A DNA stretch of 64,000 nt from Candidatus Nitrotoga arctica. Lineage in GTDB: Bacteria; Pseudomonadota; Gammaproteobacteria; Burkholderiales; Gallionellaceae. Shown here piece by piece: positions 1-7,895 of this stretch. Position numbers and translations under genes: made by a program. The notes beneath the pieces were generated by a model. It had not been told where the DNA came from and made no database searches. It saw only the letters and a list, made by a program, of their open reading frames with translations. Numbering within the stretch: the stretch's first letter is position 1; each line of letters starts with the position of its first letter. The stretch spans positions 1,240,001 through 1,304,000 of the forward strand of contig NZ_OU912926.1 in the NCBI RefSeq assembly GCF_918378365.1, given 5' to 3'.

Positions 1-1
1 C

Positions 2-1510
2 GCTACAACACCCCGCTCCCGTAACCTGCTGACTTACTTTATTCAGACACGCACCCCTGAAGAATTTGCAAGCTGTACCGACCGCATTGGCTGGCATGGT
101 CTGGCCTTTGTGTTGCCCCGCGAAACGATAGGGGATCATGCTGAACGTATTGTTTTTCAGAGCGATAACGCTGTAGAAAATACATTCAAAGTCAAGGGTA
201 CGGCTGAACGCTGGCGGGATGGGCCGGGGGCCTTGTGTGTGGGTAATTCGCGCCTTTCTTTTGCTGTGGCCAGTGCTTTTGCCGGGCCACTATTACGCCC
301 GGCGGGCATGGAGTCCGGCGGCTTTCACTTCCGGGGCAATTCATCCAGCGGAAAAACTACGGCACTGAAACTGGCTGCGAGTGTGAACGGTGGGGCGAAC
401 TACCTGCAACGGTGGCGAGCGACCGATAACGCTTTGGAAGCTATTGCCGCTCAACATAGCGACTGCCTGCTAATTCTGGACGAACTAGCACAGATTGATC
501 CCAAGACGGCAGGCGAATGCGCCTACATGCTAGCGAATGAACAGGGCAAAGCCCGCGCAACCCGCGCCGGGACTCCACGCACGCGGCAAAGCTGGCGGGT
601 GCTATTCCTAAGTGCGGGTGAGGTGGGGCTGGCTGACCACATGGCAGAAGGACAAAAACGTGCCCGTACCGGGCAAGAAGTGCGTATGGCAGACATTCCA
701 GCGGATGCCGGGGCTGGTCTGGGGGCGTTTGAGAATTTGCACGGATACGCGAGCGGAGCTGCCTTTTCGAAACGCATTACAGATCTAGCACAAGCCATGT
801 ACGGGGCACCGGGCCGCGCCTGGCTGGAATGGTTGACTACCAACGCGGACACCATTAAGGGCAGCATTCGCGCCAAGTCTAACGCCCTGGCCGCGCAGAT
901 GATCCCCAAGGATTCAAGTGGGCAGGTTGAACGCGTGGGGGCGCGCTTTGCGCTGGTGGGTGCGGCTGGTGAGATGGCCACGGCGGCGGGTCTGACCGGC
1001 TGGCCAGTGGGTGAGAGTGAGCGGGCCGCTACGGCCTGCTTTAATGCTTGGCTGGCAGCCCGTGGGGGCAACGGTAACGGCGAAGTGGTGGCCATGCTCC
1101 GAGCCGTGCGGCGCTTTCTTGAAGCCCACGGCGAAGGCCGCTTCTCTATGTGGCATCGGAGCGCAGACGATCACGCCCCCAAGACTTTGCAACGTGCTGG
1201 CGTGCGGCGTATGTTGAACGCTGACGGCAAGCCTATTAAGACCAATAACCACCACGCCATTGAATTTGGCGACAAGATGCCAGCTACCTTGGGTGAGGAT
1301 GTGAGCTTTGAATATTTCATCCTTGCTGAAACATTCCGTGCAGAAGTGTGCCAAGGCTTCGATTATCAGGCCGTATGCCGTGTCTTGCTCGATCATGGCT
1401 GCCTTTCTCCTGACAAGGGCCGCCCGTTCGATTGCAGACCTCGTTTACCGGGTGTTGGGCCTGCTACCTGCTACCGGATCACGCCCGCGATATTTGATCT
1501 GGAATGTTAA
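2..1510 (+). CDS. DUF927-family helicase/primase-like protein, 5' end outside window
   Basis: This is the C-terminal part of a DUF927-type P-loop protein, a family found in prophages and integrative elements and thought to act in element replication. The reading frame is open from base 2 through the GTG at 110, so the true start lies left of the window. A Walker A motif (GNSSSGKTT) is encoded near 331-357 and a Walker B-like LLILDELAQ near 469-495. The stop overlaps the next gene by 7 bp, which suggests one operon. The family call rests on motif order and resemblance. The exact enzymatic activity is not shown by the sequence. Confidence 0.8.
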   Translation, partial: ATTPRSRNLLTYFIQTRTPEEFASCTDRIGWHGLAFVLPRETIGDHAERIVFQSDNAVENTFKVKGTAERWRDGPGALCVGNSRLSFAVASAFAGPLLRPAGMESGGFHFRGNSSSGKTTALKLAASVNGGANYLQRWRATDNALEAIAAQHSDCLLILDELAQIDPKTAGECAYMLANEQGKARATRAGTPRTRQSWRVLFLSAGEVGLADHMAEGQKRARTGQEVRMADIPADAGAGLGAFENLHGYASGAAFSKRITDLAQAMYGAPGRAWLEWLTTNADTIKGSIRAKSNALAAQMIPKDSSGQVERVGARFALVGAAGEMATAAGLTGWPVGESERAATACFNAWLAARGGNGNGEVVAMLRAVRRFLEAHGEGRFSMWHRSADDHAPKTLQRAGVRRMLNADGKPIKTNNHHAIEFGDKMPATLGEDVSFEYFILAETFRAEVCQGFDYQAVCRVLLDHGCLSPDKGRPFDCRPRLPGVGPATCYRITPAIFDLEC

Positions 1511-1962
1511 GAATAGATTTAAGTTTAAATAACCCGGTTGAACTGGCTGCCAAGCTGGCAAACGGCGACCCTGACCAGCGCGTTTTGCGCTGGGCGGAAG
1601 AGGGCTTCGCGGTGTTTTTTCGGCATGGTGGCATGATCCCACTTGAACGGTGTTTGTGCTTGCCAGGGGCACAAGGATTGCGCCTAGCACAGCGTAATAT
1701 CTGGCTGGTTCAAGCAGCAAAATTGTTACCTAATGTGCAAAGCCTGGTGCATGAATACGATACGTTTCTAAGCAGTGGGCCATGGCGAGCCTGGCGTGGA
1801 TTGAGCGCCGCTCCTGATGGCACAAGTAAGCTGCGAATAGCATTATTTCATGCGGCAAAAGCTACCAACGGTAAGAGTCTTTCGGTGAAGCAGATGCGGC
1901 GCATCGTGGGACATAAATACACCCAGCAATGTCCCCGACAAGATTTTATTATTCAAGCTTAA
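1504..1962 (+). CDS. hypothetical protein downstream of the DUF927 gene
   Basis: I do not recognise this 152-residue protein. It has no signal peptide or membrane segment, and its middle is rich in Trp, Arg and Leu (WAEEGFAVFFRHGG, WRAWRGL). Its ATG lies inside the last codons of the DUF927 gene (7-bp overlap), so it is probably translationally coupled and part of the same mobile-element operon. A role in replication or regulation of the element would be a guess from position only. Confidence 0.55.
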   Translation: MLRIDLSLNNPVELAAKLANGDPDQRVLRWAEEGFAVFFRHGGMIPLERCLCLPGAQGLRLAQRNIWLVQAAKLLPNVQSLVHEYDTFLSSGPWRAWRGLSAAPDGTSKLRIALFHAAKATNGKSLSVKQMRRIVGHKYTQQCPRQDFIIQA

Positions 1963-1983
1963 TGAACGCTACCAGAGGTACAA

Positions 1984-2181
1984 ATGAAAATTAAATTTCT
2001 TCAACAGTGCGATAACGGACTAAGAATTTTTCAACCCGGGATCGTTGCCTTTCTGCCTGATGCAGAGGCTGAAATATTGATACAAAATGGCACCGCCGAA
2101 CTTGTGGCGCTTCGCTCTACCACTCCCATCCGAATGAGTGTTGCAATTGACTACAACGAGGAGAATAAGCATGGCGTTTGA
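1984..2181 (+). CDS. small hypothetical protein
   Basis: This 65-residue acidic protein has an ATG preceded by AGAGGTA at 1974-1980, a usable ribosome binding site. It starts 21 bp after the previous stop and its end overlaps the next start by 11 bp, which supports a real gene in a packed phage-type operon. The N-terminus (MKIKFLQQCDNGLRIFQPG) recalls small phage accessory proteins, but I cannot assign a family. Confidence 0.5.
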   Translation: MKIKFLQQCDNGLRIFQPGIVAFLPDAEAEILIQNGTAELVALRSTTPIRMSVAIDYNEENKHGV

Positions 2182-2698
2182 CTTCCAATTTTTTGCAAAA
2201 AGCCTCAAGGGATTTGCTGCCGAATTGAGCCAAGTTAGAAACAACATTGAAAAGCTTGAGCGCGAGCGTGAAGATATTCTTTATGCACCTGCCTGCCGTT
2301 CTGATGTGACCGCTGGTATGACAGCATGGGCCGAGCGGCGGCGTGTGGAGTACGCAGGACGCTTGGAGAAAATCTTGAGAGCATTAATCAATGTTCCTGG
2401 GACTGCCTCTGATCCCGCTCAAGTGGACGTCCGGCTTAGAACTGCGGGTCTATCGGGAGATGGAATCCAGTTACATCACATCGACATCGATTTGGCGATG
2501 GCTGGTTTATTTGGAAACCTGCTAAAGGAGTCACTGCAAAAAACTATTGATGCCTTGCCTTGGCCAGCTAATGCTGGGCTGCCGATGTCTCAAAGGGGCA
2601 ATGAAGTTGCCAATATAGATGCACAATTGATAAAGCTCAGAGCGACTGAAGCCAAGCTAGTGGATGACGCCAAGAGTGCAGGCATTAACGTCGAATAA
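2171..2698 (+). CDS. hypothetical coiled-coil-like protein of the mobile element
   Basis: This 175-residue protein is rich in Glu, Lys and Ala, with heptad-like stretches near residues 15-40 (LSQVRNNIEKLEREREDILY) and at the C-terminus, so it may form a coiled coil. The start is placed at the ATG at 2171 because GAGGAG sits 6-12 bp upstream. An in-frame ATG at 2138 has no such site. It follows the previous small gene with an overlap. Function is unknown. Phage accessory proteins of this shape are common, but no specific family is recognised. Confidence 0.55.
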   Translation: MAFDFQFFAKSLKGFAAELSQVRNNIEKLEREREDILYAPACRSDVTAGMTAWAERRRVEYAGRLEKILRALINVPGTASDPAQVDVRLRTAGLSGDGIQLHHIDIDLAMAGLFGNLLKESLQKTIDALPWPANAGLPMSQRGNEVANIDAQLIKLRATEAKLVDDAKSAGINVE

Positions 2699-3172
2699 TT
2701 GTATTTTAATCACGCAAGCCGAGAGTCGGAGCTCATAGGTGCGTGCAGAGCCATACCGTTAGTTCGATTTGTTCGGTGCAGTGTGGTTTAGAAATAATGG
2801 GCTTCGACTGGTATCCGTTGTCTGCTGCAACGGGCAGTGCATTCCAGGTATGCAATCTGATCGTACCATTTGCCGTTTCTGGTGGTAGTACTCACCATTT
2901 TCTGCTTCTGATGGTAGCGCTCAGTCATACGGCGATGCGCATTCCTACTTAAGATCATCTTCAGACGTCCACGGACTAACCTGGGCGGCTTTTAATATGC
3001 TGACCATACGCAACTACCCAACCTTATTTTTAAAGCAAGCGTCGGCTTGTAGATCGGTCACGTTTTAATCAAACATAACGGCCAGTTTTATTATTTGCAG
3101 AAGTTACGATCTTTTGATTCTCCGTACTATGTTTATTCCGTTACCCACATACATTAAAGAAAAGGAAGAGTG
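2699..3172 (+). other. gene-free stretch inside the phage-like element
   Basis: About 470 bases with no convincing gene. A 69-codon frame at 2743-2952 has no ribosome binding site and odd composition. The last 60 bases are AT-rich and lead to a good ribosome binding site (AAGGAAG at 3162-3168) for the next gene. This may be the site of a deletion that removed phage structural genes, or simply the regulatory region for the two genes that follow. Confidence 0.4.
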
Positions 3173-3517
3173 ATGCAAACAGCATTAAAAATATCATTGG
3201 AGCATCCCGAAATTGCAGAATTTTTCCGTGCCCAGGGAGCGGCTGCAGAACGCGCCCGCATCCAAGCTATTGAAGCCCAGCTTATTCCGGGCCACGAAGC
3301 GATGATCAATAGACTAAAGTATGACGGCAACTCCACCGCCGGTGATGCCGCCCAAGCGATTCTTGCAGCTGAATACATTACCCGCTTCGCAGGGCAACAA
3401 CACTGTCCAGGCGATGCCGTCCAGCCAGTGCTTGCAGTGAATAAGCTAACCAACAGCGACCAGACGGAAGCACTGGCCAGCGATGCGCCGCCCTTCTTGC
3501 CATGGTTCCATCTTTGA
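3173..3517 (+). CDS. stand-alone scaffold-like protein resembling the tail of phage ClpP-type prohead proteases
   Basis: The 114-residue product matches the conserved C-terminal segment of phage ClpP/S49-type head-maturation proteases: an Arg/Glu/Ala helix, then IQAIEAQLIPGHE and a downstream KYDGNSTAGDAAQAIL block. In lambda-like phages this region acts as the internal scaffold (Nu3-like) and can be translated separately. No protease catalytic residues are present. The ATG at 3173 has a strong AAGGAAG site 5 bp upstream, so the short protein appears to be expressed as such. It may be a remnant of a larger gene or a real scaffold. A real scaffold would fit a satellite that alters helper capsid assembly. 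Confidence 0.6.
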   Translation: MQTALKISLEHPEIAEFFRAQGAAAERARIQAIEAQLIPGHEAMINRLKYDGNSTAGDAAQAILAAEYITRFAGQQHCPGDAVQPVLAVNKLTNSDQTEALASDAPPFLPWFHL

Positions 3518-3666
3518 TGTTTATCTATGCTGCGTTTTATTCAGTCCCGCCGCCGGTAGGCGGGGCCTGCGGGAACTTTCTTCGCGCTGCAAATCACGCA
3601 ATACCTGATTTCATACTCCCAGAAAAAGAATCACCATATTCCCACGGACGAACATGGAATAAATTG

Positions 3667-3753
3667 CCCTCAGTTGTCGCACGGACTGAGGGCGACTGCG
3701 GACAAATAAAATTCAATGCAATCAATATTGTCGCACTGCCCTCAGTTGTCGCA
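3667..3753. repeat. short direct and inverted repeats around CCCTCAGTTGTCGCA
   Basis: The 15-mer CCCTCAGTTGTCGCA occurs at 3667-3681 and again at 3739-3753. Between them ACTGAGGG at 3685-3692 is the inverse of the first 8 bases and can form an 8-bp hairpin with a 10-nt loop. No T-run follows, so it does not look like a simple terminator. It lies in the noncoding gap between the scaffold-like and terminase-like genes and could be a protein-binding or packaging-related site. That role is inference. Confidence 0.5.
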
Positions 3754-3917
3754 GTCCAAACACAATACCTCGATGACCCCTCATCTAGGTACTTCCACCA
3801 AACCGGGTGGCAAGGGTAATTCGAAGCCCGAAGTCGCGCTAGTGAATAAGTTTTTTTATTAGGTTAATTAGTGATCAATCCGAGCCTTTATGGTTCATTT
3901 TTTACGTTAGGTAAACC

Positions 3918-4502
3918 ATGCAACAAAAAGAACTTGCGAAGCTACTAGGCGTATCCACCTCCATAGTTTCTCGCCATGTAAAAAGAGGCATGCCCACGGA
4001 TACCATTGAACGTGCCGAAAAATGGCGCAAACGGCATCTTGAACCAGGCCGAGTAAAGGGCACACGCTTTACATCCATTCCTAATCCGGCACCCACGCCA
4101 GCAAAACTGGCCAGCCCGCCTGATGCTGAGTTCTACGTGTCGATGGCTAACGTGGAAGAAGTGGCGGACTTGATCGATAGCGCTCTGACACGTGGCAATC
4201 AAGACACGGCCGCAACTCGAATAACGCAGTTACGCGGGCTGCTGCGACAAATCCAAAACGATGCCAGCATGCGCCTATCTTTACGCGTGTGGCTGGCACT
4301 GGTTGATTACATGCTGCATGAAGAAGCAGAGATACGCCATGCTCCCGACATATGGACACCCTTAACACCTGGCGAATTTGGAGCGCGTGCCTGCCCCGAA
4401 TTCCCGTGGCCCGTCCAATGTGTACTTTATGACGCCTGCGACTGGGATGACAATGCCATTCATGGTTATCCAGAATATCCCGGTGACGACGATGATGATT
4501 AA
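3918..4502 (+). CDS. phage small terminase-like (TerS/Nu1-type) DNA-binding protein
   Basis: This 194-residue protein starts with a compact helix-turn-helix (residues 2-25, KELAKLLGVSTSIVSRHVKRG) of the type seen in Nu1-like small terminase subunits. A basic linker, a helical middle part and a very acidic C-terminus ending in five Asp follow. Small terminases recognise the packaging site and hand DNA to the large subunit. No large terminase, portal, capsid or tail gene follows, so it would have to work with a helper phage or be a leftover. A plain HTH regulator is the main alternative. Confidence 0.55.
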   Translation: MQQKELAKLLGVSTSIVSRHVKRGMPTDTIERAEKWRKRHLEPGRVKGTRFTSIPNPAPTPAKLASPPDAEFYVSMANVEEVADLIDSALTRGNQDTAATRITQLRGLLRQIQNDASMRLSLRVWLALVDYMLHEEAEIRHAPDIWTPLTPGEFGARACPEFPWPVQCVLYDACDWDDNAIHGYPEYPGDDDDD

Positions 4503-4614
4503 AGAAGAGGCGGCGAAATGATGCGAAGAATTCTACCGGTGAGGTAGCATAAATTTTTGAGGGGTAACTTTCGGGGTAACTCTGAAAATAAAAAAGCGTA
4601 TAATGCCTGTCTAT

Positions 4615-4690
4615 AAGGCTTGCAGCGCGTTATTCGGTAGGCGCCGCCCCACCAATCTAAAGGTCTCCAGAAACCACCGGGGATCATTGC
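4615..4690 (+). other. candidate right attachment site of the phage-like element
   Basis: Near 4640-4660 the sequence CGCCGCCCCACCA resembles the 3' end of a tmRNA or tRNA (acceptor strand plus CCA). It is immediately followed by a short spacer and a Rho-independent terminator, as expected if the displaced 3' flank of such a gene marks the distal end of an island. No T-arm is visible upstream, so only a short core would be duplicated. A TATAAT box at 4599-4604 precedes it. The other end lies outside the window, so this stays a hypothesis. Confidence 0.3.
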
Positions 4691-4727
4691 AGCCAAGCCA
4701 TTTCAGTGGTTTGGCTGTTTCTTTTTG
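4691..4727 (+). terminator. Rho-independent terminator
   Basis: AGCCAAGCCA (4691-4700) and TGGTTTGGCT (4707-4716) form a 10-bp stem with one G-T pair and a 6-base loop. The T-rich tail GTTTCTTTTT follows. It separates the phage-like element from the restriction operon. Confidence 0.75.
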
Positions 4728-4787
4728 TGCGCCCGGAAGGGCACACTTACTTTGAGGTGAAAGTCTTTTACAGGGAGATTTGATCTG

Positions 4788-7700
4788 ATGATTTTTAGTG
4801 AAGACTCAAGAGTCAAAATCCCATGCATTCTGCATCTGGTGCGGCTTGGCTACCGCTACCTCTCGCTCAAGAATGCCGTATGGGACGAAGAGACCAATAT
4901 CTTTCCAGACTTGTTTCGTGCCGCCATCGCCCGGATCAATCCCGGCATTGAGAGTGACGACATCGACCGACTGTTGACCGACGTCAAACTCCTACTGGAT
5001 AACGAAGACCTCGGCAAAGCCTTCTACGAAAAGCTCACGGAGCGCTCAGGTAACTGGCTGATCGACTTCGAAAACTTCAGCAACAACAGCTTCCATGTCG
5101 TCACCGAGTTAACCTGCAAGAATGGCGACGACGAGTTCCGGCCGGACATCACCCTGCTCATCAACGGCATGCCGCTGGGCTTCATCGAGGTCAAGAAACC
5201 CAACAACCGCGAAGGCGTGCTGGCCGAGCGCAACCGCATCATCACGCGCTGCCGCAATCCCCGTTTCCGTCGCTTCATCAACATTACCCAATTGATGGTT
5301 TTCTCCAACAACATGGAGTACGAAGACGGCTCGCCGCAGCCCATCGAGGGCGCGTTCTATGCCAGCCCCTCGTATGACGCGCCGATCTTCAACTACTTCC
5401 GCGAAGAGGAGGAGCTGAATCTGGCAGACCTGCTGGCCGACGAGGATGACGCGCTTGAAAACGAGGTGCTGCGTGACAACAACCTCAACGTCATCAAGCA
5501 CAGCCCTGAATTCATCAGCAATAAATCGCTGGACTCGCCGACCAACCGGATCTGCACCTCGCTGTTCAGCCGCGTCCGCTTGTCGTTCCTTCTGCAATAC
5601 GCCCTAGTCTATGTGAACGAAGCCGACGGTCTGCATAAGCATGTCATGCGTTATCCCCAGATCTTCGCCACCAAGGCAATTGAACGGAAGCTGGATGCCG
5701 GTGTACGCAAGGGGATCATCTGGCACACCCAGGGCAGCGGCAAGACCGCGCTGGCCTACTACAACACACGTTTTCTCACCGACTACTTCCAGCGCCGGGG
5801 CATCATCTCCAAGTTTTACTTCATCGTGGACCGGATCGACCTACTCACCCAGGCGCAGCGGGAGTTTGCTTGTCGTGGGCTGACGGTGCACACCATCGAC
5901 TCGCGCGAAGCCTTTGCCCGTGAAATTAAGGCGACCCAAGCCCTGCACAACCACTCCGGCAGGCCGGAGATCACCGTGGTTAACATCCAAAAGTTTCAGG
6001 ATGACCCGGATGTGGTTCGTACCGAGGATTACGACGTCAGTATCCAGCGCGTTTATTTTCTCGATGAGGTGCACCGCAGCTACAACCCGCAGGGCAGCTT
6101 TCTTGCCAACCTGAGCCAGTCCGACCGGAACGCCGTCAAGATCGGTCTCACCGGCACGCCGCTGTTAGGTGACGACTACAACTCCCGCGCCCTGTTCGGC
6201 GACTACATCCACAAGTACTACTACAATGCCTCCATCGCTGACGGCTACACCCTGCGCTTGATCCGCGAGGAGATCACTACCAACTACAAGCTTTCACTGC
6301 AAGAGGCTCTCGCCGCAGTGGAGCTTCAGCAGGGCGATATCGACCGCAAGCTCGTCTATGCGCACCCGCGTTTTGTCGAGCCGATGCTCGATTACATCAT
6401 CCGCGACTTTGAAAAAAGCCGAAGTGCGCTGAACGACGCCACCATCGGTGGCATGGTGATCTGTGACAGTGCCGAGCAGGCCCGGCAGATGTTCGAGATC
6501 TTCAATACGGTCTATGCGGCTCAGCCCCAGCCTTCCTACGTAGCGCAAGACTCGGCACAAGAGTTAATCGCAGCCCGTCAGCCTGACAGTTATGCCGCCA
6601 GAATGATGCTTGAAAACAAGGCCAAAAACGGCGCGCTGATCCTGCACGATGTTGGCAGCAAGGAGGAACGCAAAGACTGGGTAGAGGACTTCAAAGCAGG
6701 CAAGATCGACCTGCTGTTCGTCTACAACATGCTGCTCACCGGCTTTGATGCCCGGCGGCTGAAAAAGCTCTACCTCGGCCGGGTGATCCGCAAGCACAAC
6801 TTGCTCCAAGCACTCACCCGTGTCAACCGCCCCTACAAGGATTTTCGCTACGGCTACGTCGTCGATTTTGCTGACATCCGCAAGGAGTTCGACGCCACCA
6901 ATAAGGCCTATTTCGACGAACTGCAAGCCGAGTTGGGCGACGAAGTGGAGCATTACTCCAACCTGTTTAAGTCCTCCGAGGAGATTGCTCAGGAAATCGA
7001 GGCAATCAAGGACATCCTGTTCAGCTTCAATGTCGAAAACGCCGAGGAATTTTCACGGCAGATCAGCCAGATCCAGGATCGCGCCACGGTGCTGGCCTTG
7101 AAAAAAGCATTGGCCGATGCCCGCAGCCTCTACAACCTGATCCGCCTGCAGGCCGAATACGGACTCCTCCAGCAACTCGATTTCCAGAAACTGAATCAGC
7201 TTTACCGCGAAACCTGTAATCACCTTGACCTGCTCAACCTCAAGGAAAGCATCGAATCCAGCACCGACACCAGCAACCTGCTCAATGTCGCCCTCGAAGA
7301 CGTCCTGTTCATGTTCACCAAGATCCGAGAAGAGGAACTGGTGCTGGCCGACAAGCTGAAAAACACCCTGCGCCAGACCCGCGAGGCTCTGGTTGACAAC
7401 TTCGACCCGCAAGACCCCAAATTCATCACCCTCAAGGAAGAGCTGGAGCGGCTGTTCAAGAAAAAGAAGCTGAACGAAGTCACCCAGGAAGAGATGACTG
7501 CCAATATCGGCGCGCTCAACGCGATCCACGACAAGGTTAAGGAACTTAACCGGCAGAACAATCAACTACGTGCCAAGTATCTCGGAGACGCCAAATACAC
7601 ACGCATCCATAAACGCCTGCAAGAACGCGGGACAATCATGGAGACCGAGCGCAGCCTCTGCGATGCGCTCTCCGGCGTGAAGCAGCAAGCCGACGAGCAG

Positions 7701-7895
7701 GTATTGCAGAACACCCAGCTTCTGGTGAACGAAAGCTACTTCGAGCGGATGATGATGCCGCTCGTGATCGGCGAATTCCAGACCCGTAAGAAAATCAAGC
7801 TCGACCCGGACGCCGCCCACACCATCAACCATCTGGTGGTAGCCGAATACATGAATGAATTTGTCTCAGGCACCAGAACAGGAGCACGCACTTGA
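4788..7895 (+). CDS. hsdR: type I restriction enzyme, R (endonuclease/translocase) subunit
   Basis: The 1035-residue HsdR is the motor and nuclease of a type I restriction-modification complex that cuts unmodified foreign DNA after ATP-driven translocation. The N-terminal nuclease core shows D120, E134 and K136 (GFIEVKK) of the PD-(D/E)XK fold. The SF2 helicase core has Walker A QGSGKT near residue 315 and DEVH at 426-429. A long helical C-terminus contacts HsdM. The size is close to that of the type IC enzyme EcoR124I. CAGGGAG lies about 10 bp before the ATG. The gene overlaps hsdM by 4 bp and appears intact. Confidence 0.95.
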   Translation: MIFSEDSRVKIPCILHLVRLGYRYLSLKNAVWDEETNIFPDLFRAAIARINPGIESDDIDRLLTDVKLLLDNEDLGKAFYEKLTERSGNWLIDFENFSNNSFHVVTELTCKNGDDEFRPDITLLINGMPLGFIEVKKPNNREGVLAERNRIITRCRNPRFRRFINITQLMVFSNNMEYEDGSPQPIEGAFYASPSYDAPIFNYFREEEELNLADLLADEDDALENEVLRDNNLNVIKHSPEFISNKSLDSPTNRICTSLFSRVRLSFLLQYALVYVNEADGLHKHVMRYPQIFATKAIERKLDAGVRKGIIWHTQGSGKTALAYYNTRFLTDYFQRRGIISKFYFIVDRIDLLTQAQREFACRGLTVHTIDSREAFAREIKATQALHNHSGRPEITVVNIQKFQDDPDVVRTEDYDVSIQRVYFLDEVHRSYNPQGSFLANLSQSDRNAVKIGLTGTPLLGDDYNSRALFGDYIHKYYYNASIADGYTLRLIREEITTNYKLSLQEALAAVELQQGDIDRKLVYAHPRFVEPMLDYIIRDFEKSRSALNDATIGGMVICDSAEQARQMFEIFNTVYAAQPQPSYVAQDSAQELIAARQPDSYAARMMLENKAKNGALILHDVGSKEERKDWVEDFKAGKIDLLFVYNMLLTGFDARRLKKLYLGRVIRKHNLLQALTRVNRPYKDFRYGYVVDFADIRKEFDATNKAYFDELQAELGDEVEHYSNLFKSSEEIAQEIEAIKDILFSFNVENAEEFSRQISQIQDRATVLALKKALADARSLYNLIRLQAEYGLLQQLDFQKLNQLYRETCNHLDLLNLKESIESSTDTSNLLNVALEDVLFMFTKIREEELVLADKLKNTLRQTREALVDNFDPQDPKFITLKEELERLFKKKKLNEVTQEEMTANIGALNAIHDKVKELNRQNNQLRAKYLGDAKYTRIHKRLQERGTIMETERSLCDALSGVKQQADEQVLQNTQLLVNESYFERMMMPLVIGEFQTRKKIKLDPDAAHTINHLVVAEYMNEFVSGTRTGART

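Noticed and set aside
2743..2952. 69-codon plus-strand frame
   Set aside because: No ribosome binding site, Cys/Ser/His-rich composition without protein pattern, and isolated from the operon structure.
3502..3819. 105-codon plus-strand frame overlapping the scaffold-like gene
   Set aside because: It spans the noncoding repeat region and has no ribosome binding site or family resemblance.
4599..4604. TATAAT box as promoter of hsdR or of a small RNA
   Set aside because: No convincing -35 at the right spacing, and a terminator stands between it and hsdR. Mentioned only as part of the attachment-site hypothesis.
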